Program-made: the position numbers and the translations under genes
The notes under the pieces: generated by a model
Told to the model about the DNA's origin: nothing
The model's database searches: none
The model's input: only the letters and a program-made list of their open reading frames with translations
NCBI GenBank assembly: GCA_964621445.1
Contig: CAZUNO010000049.1
Location: 1 to 12,059, forward strand
DNA from: CAZUNO01 sp964621445 [NCBI: Candidatus Hadarchaeota archaeon]
GTDB lineage: Archaea; CAYQAE01; CAYVLA01
Length of the DNA stretch: 12,059 nt
Reading direction: 5' to 3'
In this document: positions 1 to 7,876 of the stretch, in pieces
How the letters are laid out: each line of letters opens with the position of its first letter
Position numbering within the stretch: the stretch's first letter is position 1

Positions 1-2
1 CG

Positions 3-575
3 GGGCCAAAAATCGAGTTCATATGTGCATGGGACTACGAGAAGGGCAGAACCATAACCTCCGGATCTTTCGTAGGTAGACGGGACATATTCAGCGTTAA
101 ACCGCGCGTTGTCGGAGGCACAATCCTCATGAACATGATCCTGTACACCGCCCAGAAGGAGCTCATACAGGACGTGGCTCTTTACAACCGGCTCAAATCC
201 AAGTTTGATGGATTCAGGACCGAGATGGCACTGCTCATCTCCCTGAAGGACTTCGTGGACAGCTTCGGGGCCAACACAGACCAAATAGTCAGGGAATCCC
301 AGGAACTAGAGGAGATATACCAGGAGGGCGTGGAGCATTACCGGGAACAGGACTTCCAGAAGGCCGAGGTATCACTGGACAGGGCCCTGGAAGGCTTCAC
401 CGAGCTGGAAAAACTGGCCAAGGACATCAAGGACCGAGCCCTTCTATGGGTCTACGCCATCGAATGGCTGGTAACCGCCTCCACCCTGTTTATCTCGGGC
501 TTCATACTCTGGAGCCTGATGATCAAGAGAAAGATGTACCGAGAGGTAAAGGGCACCAGGTTCGACAGAGGATAG
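3..575 (+). CDS. 3' end of a membrane-anchored protein, possibly glutamine amidotransferase-like (5' truncated by window edge)
   Basis: The frame is open from base 3 and stops at TAG 573-575, giving 190 visible residues, so the true start lies left of the window. An ATG at 129 with GGAGG ten bases upstream could start a 148-residue protein. The residues before it (WDYEKGRT and onward) look like real protein, so I prefer a truncated larger gene. The visible part has three pieces: a beta-rich segment (about 1-45), a charged helical stretch likely to form a coiled coil (about 60-140, rich in E/K/Q), and one hydrophobic helix (about 146-174) followed by a basic tail, KRKMYREVKGTR. That suggests a single-pass protein with a short cytoplasmic C-terminus. 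I remember archaeal proteins annotated as glutamine amidotransferase-like with a very similar C-terminal helix and tail, but the diagnostic domain is outside the window. It converges on the minus-strand gene that ends at 670 and need not belong to the sugar cluster. Confidence 0.7.
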   Translation, partial: GPKIEFICAWDYEKGRTITSGSFVGRRDIFSVKPRVVGGTILMNMILYTAQKELIQDVALYNRLKSKFDGFRTEMALLISLKDFVDSFGANTDQIVRESQELEEIYQEGVEHYREQDFQKAEVSLDRALEGFTELEKLAKDIKDRALLWVYAIEWLVTASTLFISGFILWSLMIKRKMYREVKGTRFDRG

Positions 576-669
576 ATTGGTATATCCTCCTAACAATACC
601 TCACTTGTTATACTACCCCACGGGAGATTCAGCGGGGATCTCGAACCCTAGACTAGGTCATCAGAAGCC
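576..669. other. Convergent intergenic gap with small inverted repeats
   Basis: This 94-base gap separates two convergent stop codons. It holds an A/T-rich inverted repeat, TAACAA (591-596) and TTGTTA (605-610), around an 8-base loop, and an 11-base palindrome, CCTAG-A-CTAGG, at 647-657. Either could help end transcription or stabilise the two mRNA ends. There is no clear oligo-T terminator tract on either strand. The minus strand also carries a tRNA T-arm-like string (GGGTTCGAGATCCC), but no complete cloverleaf forms around it. Confidence 0.4.
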
Positions 670-3213
670 TTAGACCGAGTCCAACCTCGAGGATTCAGGC
701 GCCGTCCACGGCATCTCATCCTTCTCCATCAGCCAGAAGTCGCATAAACCGGCCATCATCCTTTTCTTTCCAGTTACCGATTGATCCGGATGGGAAACCA
801 GGGAGAACCTGACTTCCCCGCTCTCCGTGAGATCCACTGGTATATTCACCTCTACAAATGATAGCTCGCCGGTGACCTTGAGTTTCTCCCTTAGGGTCCT
901 ACCGTTAACCTCCACCGAGGCCTCCACGTACCCGGTCTCCTCGCTGGGCCGGCGGCCAAGTCTGTGACCCCTCACCACCGCCCGAGCCGTGTACTGAATG
1001 TCTCCTTTAAGTCCATCATAGGCCAGGGTGATCCTGTTGCCCTTAAGGGGATCGGGGTAGGCAAGTCCGTAGTGGGACAGCTTGGCAGGTCCCTCAAAGG
1101 CATATAGCATCCAGCGCAGACCGGAATAGACCAGGTTATCGGGTCGATCGAACACGCCAAGCTTTTCATAGAACCCGCCCCGGCCGGGATCCTTGTATCC
1201 TAGGACCATGTTTATCGCCTTCACCATCTCCTCCCGGTCGTCGCTGGCCAGGCCCTCCTTCAGGATCCTCACCCACCACCCTGTCTCGGTGAGATCCCAT
1301 TTATCGACGGTGAAGCAGGCAGGTACCCTGTAACCTATGATTCGGTTGGACTCCTCGCCGAGTTCCAGCGCCTCCTCCTTGATCTCCTCCATTTTCGAGG
1401 TCACCTTGGGACGCGCTAGTATTTCCGCTGCCTCCTCAATACTGCTCTCCGGATCCTCCGAGTCTCTGGCATCCTCCAGTAGTGGTCTGGCCAAGCCCTT
1501 CAGCTCCTCCCCTCGCTCCAGCTCGAGCTGTGTGTAGAGGTCCATCAGGGCCTTCTGGGCTATTATCCTATACCGCCAATCGTGCTCCATCAGGTTCTCG
1601 GGAATCCTCTCGCCCGCCGAACGAACCAGCTCAACGGCCCTGGACACCCCCTGGTTTCCGAGCAGCGGGTTCTCAAGCGTCTCCTCCATGAGCATTATGG
1701 CCTCCGTCATCTCATCCTGGGCATCCGGACCAAACCAGTATCGGCAGTATTCCTCGGTTATCTCCTCCGCCGACTGGTTTGGATCCCAGAGCAGGCGGTT
1801 CCAGAACCACTTATTGAAGTCGCCGTGCATGCCCTCGTTATATGGGAGATCCCCTATGGCGTAGTGAAGGATCTCCTGGCCTATCCTGTGGAATCCCCTG
1901 GGACGCGCATTCCACGTCCCCCTCCCGTAAACCGCTGATAGGACCGGGTCGGGGTTCCTTATGCCGCACTGGGATTGCATCCAGTGGGTAAGGTCGGAGA
2001 ATAATACGGTTTGCACGTCCCCCGGGAGCACGTGGTGGATATGCTTGATGTAGTTGCCAAGGCGGCCGAACCCTCTATACTCGAACCACTTGGGATTTAC
2101 AGGGCCCCTGTAGTAGGTCTGCATCTCATTGGTTCCTGGTCCGTAGGATACCGCGTAAAGCCAGCTCGTGTCATGATCGTTAAGATAATCAAAAAACGCC
2201 TCGTTGTCCTCGTTGTTCATGTCCTGGTTGGTCAGCACCAGCTTGCTCTCGGGGTGGTGCTTGTGTACGATCTCTGCGATATCACGGGCAAGTTCGACGC
2301 AGGTTCTTCCCCATGGCCTGCATTTCGGGCAGTGGCATCCGCCCGGGTCGCCCGTTTTGAGGAAGAAAAATTCGTGATCGGGCTCTTCCCTGAATATCTC
2401 ATCGATGGTCTCCAGAGCGGCCTGCCTGGCCTCCGGTACCGAGGGACAGACCAGTCTCTTGTTCACTCCATCGTCAGCGGCCCATTCCTCTGGAACAAGA
2501 TTCTTTCCATTCGCCAGCCTCGGTATATCATTCACCGTTCGACGACCACCGGTGGTGGATCTCATTATGCCATATGGTTTCACTTTATCGAGGTCTTCCT
2601 GCAGTGTATTTACACCGATAAGCAGGAGGTTCTCCCTCATCTCCTCCAGCTCATCTTCCGTCTGGGGACGAACATCCCCAAACTTCTTGGCCTGGCCTCC
2701 AACGCCCTTCACGGAACCTCCACGAATGGGGAAGGCGGGCGCTTCCTTGATTTTAACCACCGGCATTTCGATGCGGTCCGGGGCATAGGTAATGGCCCTA
2801 AGGGCCCAACCAACCCCATACAGGGTCCCTCTATCGTCCACTCCCGCGATAGCCACCACAGGCTGGTCATTAACCCTACCAGATGCTACCGTGAACCCCT
2901 CGGGATGCAACCTCGTCGAGTTCGGCAGGGCGGGTAGCTCTGCCCCCAGATCATCCATGTATTGTCGGGAGAGGGAATTATTATCCGGTGACCCCACCGA
3001 GAAAACCAGGTCCGCACCATCAATATCCTCATCTCGGGAGTCCCAGGTCCAGATTTTAGCCTCGACCTCGCTCCGTTTAGTGATTCTTTTACTAAGTAGC
3101 TCGGCTGCCTTCGACTCCGGTCCGGTGCATCTTGAGCCCACGACTATGGCTATTTTCTTTGCTTCAACCAGTGCTCCTTTGGGTGTTGTAATAGCAAATC
3201 CTCCTTTTTTCAC
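670..3213 (-). CDS. Putative alpha-glucuronidase/hexosaminidase-superfamily glycosidase (GH67/GH20-like, DUF4838-type)
   Basis: The 847-residue product has no signal peptide or membrane segment, so it is probably cytosolic. Residues about 18-155 look like the alpha/beta domain that precedes the barrel in GH20 and GH67 enzymes, with a typical VDDRGTLYGVGWALRAI segment followed by FPIRGG. Residues about 160-500 should be the TIM barrel. It includes FFFLKTGDPGGCHCPKC (about 282-298) with a C-x-C-x-x-C cluster at C293, C295 and C298, and FNKWFWNRLLWDP (about 466-478), a GH67/GH115-style segment. Residues about 500-660 are helical and about 725-830 look like a beta-sandwich. Likely role: hydrolysis of a terminal uronic acid or other sugar from an oligosaccharide. 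Substrate and catalytic residues cannot be fixed from sequence alone. The start is uncertain. GTG at 3213 is the first usual start codon after an in-frame TGA (3226-3228) and has no ribosome-binding site upstream; a GGAGGA lies inside codons 4-5. It follows the GH95 gene on the same strand after 205 bases, with its own candidate promoter. Confidence 0.8.
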   Translation of the reverse strand: MKKGGFAITTPKGALVEAKKIAIVVGSRCTGPESKAAELLSKRITKRSEVEAKIWTWDSRDEDIDGADLVFSVGSPDNNSLSRQYMDDLGAELPALPNSTRLHPEGFTVASGRVNDQPVVAIAGVDDRGTLYGVGWALRAITYAPDRIEMPVVKIKEAPAFPIRGGSVKGVGGQAKKFGDVRPQTEDELEEMRENLLLIGVNTLQEDLDKVKPYGIMRSTTGGRRTVNDIPRLANGKNLVPEEWAADDGVNKRLVCPSVPEARQAALETIDEIFREEPDHEFFFLKTGDPGGCHCPKCRPWGRTCVELARDIAEIVHKHHPESKLVLTNQDMNNEDNEAFFDYLNDHDTSWLYAVSYGPGTNEMQTYYRGPVNPKWFEYRGFGRLGNYIKHIHHVLPGDVQTVLFSDLTHWMQSQCGIRNPDPVLSAVYGRGTWNARPRGFHRIGQEILHYAIGDLPYNEGMHGDFNKWFWNRLLWDPNQSAEEITEEYCRYWFGPDAQDEMTEAIMLMEETLENPLLGNQGVSRAVELVRSAGERIPENLMEHDWRYRIIAQKALMDLYTQLELERGEELKGLARPLLEDARDSEDPESSIEEAAEILARPKVTSKMEEIKEEALELGEESNRIIGYRVPACFTVDKWDLTETGWWVRILKEGLASDDREEMVKAINMVLGYKDPGRGGFYEKLGVFDRPDNLVYSGLRWMLYAFEGPAKLSHYGLAYPDPLKGNRITLAYDGLKGDIQYTARAVVRGHRLGRRPSEETGYVEASVEVNGRTLREKLKVTGELSFVEVNIPVDLTESGEVRFSLVSHPDQSVTGKKRMMAGLCDFWLMEKDEMPWTAPESSRLDSV

Positions 3214-3418
3214 TGACTGTACGGATCAGGCGCGTGAAGAAGCTAAGTAAAATGCTTCCATCGGGAAACCTGATCCTGTTAACATCCGTGAATTTCGCTA
3301 GAGGATAAAGATGTATCAATTGGGGATTGGCTGGATTAGTTCCGGATGGAAATCCTCCACCTCTGGCTTTTATTGCATTGAGAAATTTCAGGGAGCCCCG
3401 GCCCTCCTGGATCTGCCT
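3214..3418 (-). promoter_or_regulatory. Intergenic region between the GH95 and GH67-like genes, with a candidate promoter
   Basis: The gap is long enough for a separate promoter of the downstream minus-strand gene. Reading on the minus strand, the T/A-rich box ATTTTACTTA (3244-3253) is flanked by an exact 5-base inverted repeat, GAAGC/GCTTC (3239-3243 and 3254-3258). Its centre is about 35 bases before the GTG at 3213, a plausible archaeal TATA position with a very short leader. Further upstream the minus strand carries GCGAAATTC (3290-3298), also found before the 5788 gene. Just after the GH95 stop, CAGGGAG (3389-3395) and CTCCTG (3404-3409) could form a GC-rich hairpin with one bulge. No coding sequence is evident here. 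All of this is pattern-level inference. Confidence 0.35.
3239..3258 (-). promoter_or_regulatory. T/A box inside a GAAGC/GCTTC inverted repeat
   Basis: On the minus strand ATTTTACTTA is framed by an exact 5-base inverted repeat. It resembles the ATTTTTCTTA box before the 5788 gene (9 of 10 bases), and its centre is about 35 bases before the GTG start of the GH67-like gene. A TATA element overlapped by an operator would look like this, but the repeat is short and could be chance. Confidence 0.3.
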
Positions 3419-5596
3419 CTATTCATTCCCCGTTTCAATCTCCGGTATCCATATGGTTACGGACTGCCCGGCCTTCATATCGAGGCATATTTCATCGCCC
3501 GAGGTTGTGTAATCACTATCACTCTTGAAATTCCCACCCTGAAAAGGGTTGATAAGACGAAGACGTCTGTTCACGGTAGACTTAACGGTAACCTTCACGG
3601 TTTCTCCCCCGCGGCAGGTTGCCGAGACTATGAAGCCGCCCTCAGCTCGCAGATTCTCAAAAGACAGGTCCTTCCACCCCGATGGCAGGGCGGGGAAGAC
3701 TCTCAACTTTCCGCCCCAGCTCTGGAGAAGCATCTCGTGGATTGCCTGTCCAGCGGCAAAATTACCCTCCATGGTAAAGGCTCGGAAGTGGTAATCGCTA
3801 AGGCCTTTACGGGTCTGCTCCCCGTTGGAGTGGAAGCCATTTCGGAGGGTGAAGCCCTCCAGGAAATCCCGAAGGTGTTTCAGGGTACCGTTCCCGTCCC
3901 CGATTCGGGCCAGGATACAGGCCATCCAGCTGTAACTATAGCCGAGCCATTCAGATGTTCCCAGCCTCTCCAGGTGGCGGAGCGAATCATCGATAATGCG
4001 AAGATGATCCGGCCCTCCCTCCACATTGATCAGCCCGAGGGGGTGTATGCTCATGAGGTGGGAGAAGTGGCGGTGGGACTCGGTGAGGGTCTCGTCCGGG
4101 GAGACCATTAGCCCCGTGTCATTCACCGCCAAATCATCGAGCCTTTCAAGATTATCCCTCCATTTCCGGGACTCCTTCACCCTTCCCAATTCGTCAGCCA
4201 TCTGTGCATTAGCCAGCAGTATCCAGCGTACAAGTGATAGATCGTAGTTGCTGTTCGGGGTCACCCACGATTCCTGGAAGTTGTTGTGAATCTCAGGCGA
4301 ACATGACAGGGGCAGTAAGAGATTTCCACTCCTGGGGTCCTCCTCCATCAGTCCCAGCAGCGCCTCAGCGATGCCTTTACAGTACGGGTATGCTCTTTCG
4401 CTTAGAAATTTCCTGTCCATGGTGTGGAGCCAGTGAAGGTGAAATGACTGGGCCACCCAAGCTCCATTGGTCGGAGAGAGGGAATACTGGAGCCAGCCTC
4501 CCATTACCTTCCCCTCAAGCGACATGACACCTGGTACCACGTGACCCCTTTCCAGTCCAAAAAAAACCCGCGCAAGCTCCTCGTGTTGGTCCTTAAGGGA
4601 CCACATGAAATCCAGAAAACTCTCTCCCTGTTCAAATCGCCCCGAGGAAAGGTAGCTCCAGTAGGTCAGCTCGGTGTTGAGATCGTTATGGTAGTCCCCG
4701 TTCCATGGCGGCAGTTCGCCCTCATCGGCGGTCCAGACGCCCTGGAGGGGTATCGGCGGAGCTCCTTTTCTGGATCCCGAGCCGTATAGATACTGGACGA
4801 GATGATAGTACCGTTGCACCTTTTGGTCGGGTAGGTTAACCCTGGATTCCTTCCAAAAATTCGACCACCAATCTAGGTGGTCTTTCATGAGTTCAGGATT
4901 ACCTCCATCCCGGGCCCTCTGGACCCTCTTGAACGCAAGGTCCAACGGATCATCGGAATCCCGATTGGTGGTTATGGTTGCCGCAAGGTATCTTCCCACG
5001 TCCTGCCAAAGCTCGCAGTAGATGACATACCGAAATCCAAGAGCGGCATCCTGGACGATCCAGGCTCTGTCATCATCGATGGTAACCTCCGGAGGCCTGT
5101 ATCCTAGCTCCTTTACCGCCTGGTTGGCGACTAGTTCAAGGCCTATATCCAGATCAGGCAGGCTCATCACTGCCAATGGATAATTTGCCGGGAAAAAGCA
5201 CTCCGCCCGGTTTCCCGCGATGTCCACTGACCCAACCGCCCTTCTCATATCGAGCTGGAAGCTAGATGCAGAATTCGAGCCGATATCCAATACCAGCCTT
5301 GCGCCGGGAAGTTTGGTCGGGAAGGGACTGACATGACTGTGTTTCTCATTCAACTCCTCGTTCCTGCCCTCACTGACCATTGCAACCATTTCATCATAAG
5401 TGAAGTACTCATCGGAAAGGATGGGATGTTCCCTCAGATCCCAGAGGTCCCCCCTGTCCAGGGAGAGCTTGATATCTCCGTCCCCTCCCCATAGCAAACC
5501 CCCCATCAAGCCGTTGCCCAGAGGTATGGCCTCGTCCCATTTCTCTATGGGCGCTTTAAGGGTGATTTGATATGGATCCTCATCTCCTTTATTCAT
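3419..5596 (-). CDS. GH95-family glycosidase (alpha-L-fucosidase-like)
   Basis: The 725-residue protein follows the GH95 plan. An N-terminal beta-domain opens with PIEKWDEAIPLGNGLMGGLLWGG (about 16-38). It is followed by an (alpha/alpha)6 barrel and a C-terminal beta-domain with LLQSWGGKLRVFPALPSGW (about 623-641). Characterised GH95 enzymes invert alpha-1,2-linked L-fucose, or L-galactose, using a Glu acid and an Asn pair activated by an Asp (studied in Bifidobacterium bifidum AfcA). Here E435 sits in the conserved SPE and D567 in GDG, matching the acid and activating Asp. The Asn pair region reads YHNDLNTELTYW, so the first Asn is replaced by D305 while N307 is kept. No signal peptide is seen; length is slightly short for the family. 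ATG 5596 is supported by AGGAG nine bases upstream and an in-frame TAG at 5615-5617. It is first in a minus-strand pair with the GH67-like gene and divergent from the 5788 gene. Family assignment is firm; fucose specificity is less certain. Confidence 0.9.
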   Translation of the reverse strand: MNKGDEDPYQITLKAPIEKWDEAIPLGNGLMGGLLWGGDGDIKLSLDRGDLWDLREHPILSDEYFTYDEMVAMVSEGRNEELNEKHSHVSPFPTKLPGARLVLDIGSNSASSFQLDMRRAVGSVDIAGNRAECFFPANYPLAVMSLPDLDIGLELVANQAVKELGYRPPEVTIDDDRAWIVQDAALGFRYVIYCELWQDVGRYLAATITTNRDSDDPLDLAFKRVQRARDGGNPELMKDHLDWWSNFWKESRVNLPDQKVQRYYHLVQYLYGSGSRKGAPPIPLQGVWTADEGELPPWNGDYHNDLNTELTYWSYLSSGRFEQGESFLDFMWSLKDQHEELARVFFGLERGHVVPGVMSLEGKVMGGWLQYSLSPTNGAWVAQSFHLHWLHTMDRKFLSERAYPYCKGIAEALLGLMEEDPRSGNLLLPLSCSPEIHNNFQESWVTPNSNYDLSLVRWILLANAQMADELGRVKESRKWRDNLERLDDLAVNDTGLMVSPDETLTESHRHFSHLMSIHPLGLINVEGGPDHLRIIDDSLRHLERLGTSEWLGYSYSWMACILARIGDGNGTLKHLRDFLEGFTLRNGFHSNGEQTRKGLSDYHFRAFTMEGNFAAGQAIHEMLLQSWGGKLRVFPALPSGWKDLSFENLRAEGGFIVSATCRGGETVKVTVKSTVNRRLRLINPFQGGNFKSDSDYTTSGDEICLDMKAGQSVTIWIPEIETGNE

Positions 5597-5705
5597 CCCA
5601 ATCCGCTCCTGGTGCTAAAACATCCCAAGGCCCTGATTCCAATATGTCTTCACAAAAATGAACCACCAAGCCCGAAATTGATGGCCGTCTCGAGTATTCA
5701 TTATC

Positions 5706-5717
5706 TTAAAAGTTTAA
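5706..5717. promoter_or_regulatory. Symmetrical A/T-rich box in a divergent promoter
   Basis: TTAAAAGTTTAA is a TTAAA/TTTAA inverted repeat with a two-base centre, placed between divergently transcribed genes. It lies about 70 bases from the plus-strand ATG and about 110 from the minus-strand ATG. It could be a bidirectional TATA-like element or a regulator site. Confidence 0.3.
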
Positions 5718-5751
5718 CCGGATGCCGATAGGCGAAATTCTCGTTTAGGCG

Positions 5752-5763
5752 CTAGATTTTTCT
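5752..5763 (-). repeat. Shared A/T-rich element, copy 1
   Basis: Read on the minus strand this is AGAAAAATCTAG. The same word with one extra A occurs on the plus strand at 9474-9486, in another divergent promoter region of the cluster. On the plus strand it overlaps the probable TATA position of the 5788 gene. Confidence 0.4.
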
Positions 5764-5787
5764 TAATCAGGTCAACCACGGATAGGG

Positions 5788-7860
5788 ATGACCCGAATGG
5801 AAAATGTTGGCCTCGGTAATCAGTTGGTTCGCTATTCCTTCTCCAGGAGGAATGGATGTTTGGTACAGATAGAGGACCTCCTGAGCGGGAACGTGCACAT
5901 CGGGAGGGAGTCCGACGCCAGGCTTTTTCGGGTGGTCAGACCGAGTAGCATCTGGCAGTCCCGTTACGCTGACAGCCAGGACTCAAACCCACCGGAAATT
6001 GAGTCCACGGGCACCGGGCTACAGATGCTATGGGACGGGTTGATGGCCCCTGATGGGGAAATGGAGGTCCAGATCTCAGTTAATGTGGATTTGGCGAGGG
6101 ACTCCTCCGAGGCGACATTCTCCACCGAGGTGAAAAACCTGGGAGAGGGGCTGATCCAGGAGATGCGTTTTCCCTGGGTAGGGGGTTGGACCGGCCTGGC
6201 GGGCAAAGGGGAGGACCAGGCACGGTGTGGCTGCGTACCCCTGGACCCCCATCACCTTCCCTCCGGGAAATCCTCCAACAACCTGGGCGGGTCCAAACGC
6301 AGGAAGTATTTCGTCTACAATCATCAGATGCTGCTTCCCTTTTTCGATATCTCCGGGGGAGGCTCCGGTCTCTCCTACATATGCTACCAGAGGCGACCCG
6401 CCCTTGGAGGGGTGGTGGTGGAGAACCTGGACCGGGACCCCGAATCACTATCTCTCAGCTGGTCCTGGCTCCATCACCTCTTCATCGCCAAGGGGGAAAC
6501 CTGGTGCTCACCGCCCATTGGGATCTCCCCCCACCAAACCGACTGGCATGCGACTGCCGACAGGTACAGGGAATTCCTCGAGAAGTGGTGGAGCCCTCCT
6601 CCAGCTACATCCGAACTAAGAACCAAGATCGGTTTTCAGACCATTCAGACCAGGGGGTTCGACGGTACACCATTCCATAACTTCGAGGAAATCCCGGCTC
6701 TTGCCCAGGATGGCCTGGATTTCGGGGTTAAGGACCTCTGCATATGGGATCCCATGGCCGGCCTGTACCTCAGGCCGGATGAGGGGGATTTCTGGGAGGA
6801 GTTCGACCCATCACGTGACCCTGAAGCACTACGGGAGGGCCTGGAGGAGGCCCGAAAGATGGGCGTGAACGTGTCCACTCTTCTAAACTTCCGCCTCATC
6901 AGGGGTAACTCCGACCTGTATCGGGAGTTCGGCGAACAGCGAGCCCTGCGGACCGTCTTCGGGAACCCCTACTCCGAGGACTGGAGCACCTGCAGCTATA
7001 ACCACGCTGGATTCCGCACCAAGTACCTCTCCAGGGATGGACGGGTTCTGTGCATGAAATCGCAGGGCCACAGGGAGAGGTGCTGGGAGGTGGTAAGGGA
7101 GAGCCTGGATATGGGATTCACCTCGCTGTTCCTGGACCAGACCTTCGAGGGGCTTCCCTGTTTCTCGGACCTCCACGGCCATTCCTCTCCCGATGACACC
7201 CACCAGTCCACACTTGACTGGGCGGCCCGGGCCGCCGCCGCGGTAAGGGAACGGGATCCCCGGGCCTACGTTATCGGGGAGCAATGCGATCTCTTTGCCA
7301 TGGCCCATATCAACGTGAACTGGAGCTGGGGCTGGTCGAACCTGGCCCCGGAGGTCATATTATACACCCTTCCCGAGGCCCTTCTATGCTGGGTGGTCGA
7401 CCGCCAACCGAAGGAGCTCAACCGGGCATTTGCCATGGGTTGCCTGGCAGCCCTGACCACCGGACAGGCCGAGGAAAGCATCGCCGCATATCCGGAGTTC
7501 GGCTCGAGGGTAAGGGCCCTGGCAGAGCTGAGAAAGAGATGCGCAGGATACACCGTCCTGGCCAGATTCAGGGACATCCTCGGAATTAGGGCCGAGAACG
7601 CACTTGCCTATGTCTACGAATGCGACCAGGGCCTGGGCGTGGTCATTGCCGAGGTCAATGGCAGGGTAGTTGAGGCCACGGTGGAACTGGACACCTCCAT
7701 TCTCGGCCGATCACCCAAGGGGCGGCCAACCATCCACCTGATGAACGGAGAGGACATGGAGTTCAGCGGCACCCGAAAGGGTGACAGGCTAACTCTTAAG
7801 ATCGATCTCCAGCCCCTGGAGGTCGCGGTGTGGACCATTCCCTGCCATGAAAAACGGTAA
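5788..7860 (+). CDS. Putative glycoside hydrolase, DUF6259-like
   Basis: The 690-residue protein has three visible parts. Residues about 1-265 are a beta-rich domain of the kind that precedes GH31/GH36-type barrels, with FVYNHQMLLPFFDISGGGSG near 175-194. Residues about 278-590 look like a TIM barrel, and about 598-685 like a closing beta-sandwich. In the barrel, SLFLDQ places D450 at a strand end and VIGEQCD places E498 and D501 at another, so these are the best acid candidates for catalysis. The layout matches proteins carrying the uncharacterised domain DUF6259, from memory, for which I know no proven activity. No signal peptide is seen, so a cytosolic role on imported oligosaccharides is inferred. 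The start is ATG 5788 or ATG 5797. AGGG lies directly before 5788 (too close to act as a ribosome-binding site) and nine bases before 5797, while the upstream T/A box fits a leaderless start at 5788. The gene ends only 16 bases from the convergent propeller gene. Confidence 0.8.
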   Translation: MTRMENVGLGNQLVRYSFSRRNGCLVQIEDLLSGNVHIGRESDARLFRVVRPSSIWQSRYADSQDSNPPEIESTGTGLQMLWDGLMAPDGEMEVQISVNVDLARDSSEATFSTEVKNLGEGLIQEMRFPWVGGWTGLAGKGEDQARCGCVPLDPHHLPSGKSSNNLGGSKRRKYFVYNHQMLLPFFDISGGGSGLSYICYQRRPALGGVVVENLDRDPESLSLSWSWLHHLFIAKGETWCSPPIGISPHQTDWHATADRYREFLEKWWSPPPATSELRTKIGFQTIQTRGFDGTPFHNFEEIPALAQDGLDFGVKDLCIWDPMAGLYLRPDEGDFWEEFDPSRDPEALREGLEEARKMGVNVSTLLNFRLIRGNSDLYREFGEQRALRTVFGNPYSEDWSTCSYNHAGFRTKYLSRDGRVLCMKSQGHRERCWEVVRESLDMGFTSLFLDQTFEGLPCFSDLHGHSSPDDTHQSTLDWAARAAAAVRERDPRAYVIGEQCDLFAMAHINVNWSWGWSNLAPEVILYTLPEALLCWVVDRQPKELNRAFAMGCLAALTTGQAEESIAAYPEFGSRVRALAELRKRCAGYTVLARFRDILGIRAENALAYVYECDQGLGVVIAEVNGRVVEATVELDTSILGRSPKGRPTIHLMNGEDMEFSGTRKGDRLTLKIDLQPLEVAVWTIPCHEKR

Positions 7861-7876
7861 GCGTTAGCCTCCATCA

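Larger units (their letters stand above)
5597..5787. promoter_or_regulatory. Divergent promoter region between the GH95 gene and the 690-residue hydrolase gene
   Basis: These 191 bases must serve both flanking genes. At 5706-5717 is the symmetrical A/T-rich box TTAAAAGTTTAA, which could act in either direction. At 5752-5763 is CTAGATTTTTCT, centred about 30 bases before the plus-strand ATG at 5788; with TTAA just after it, it suits an archaeal TATA box and a leaderless or near-leaderless mRNA. The minus-strand form of this element recurs in the 9376-9572 region. GCGAAATTC at 5732-5740 also recurs upstream of the GH67-like gene. For the minus-strand GH95 gene only the AGGAG ribosome-binding site is clear; its promoter box is not obvious. 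Confidence 0.4.

Noticed and set aside
627-665. C/D-box small RNA (TGATGA and CTGA on the minus strand)
   Set aside because: The boxes are 25 bases apart with no D' or C' boxes between them, and the flanks do not pair to form the needed kink-turn stem.
2011-2937. A 308-codon open frame on the plus strand, opposite the GH67-like gene
   Set aside because: It is antisense to a convincing glycosidase, its translation shows no recognisable domain, and overlapping plus-strand frames are open over the same stretch, as expected from the codon bias of the real gene.
3311-4111. A 266-codon open frame on the plus strand, opposite the end of the GH95 gene
   Set aside because: It overlaps well-conserved GH95 sequence in antisense, has no ribosome-binding site or domain, and is best seen as a shadow frame.
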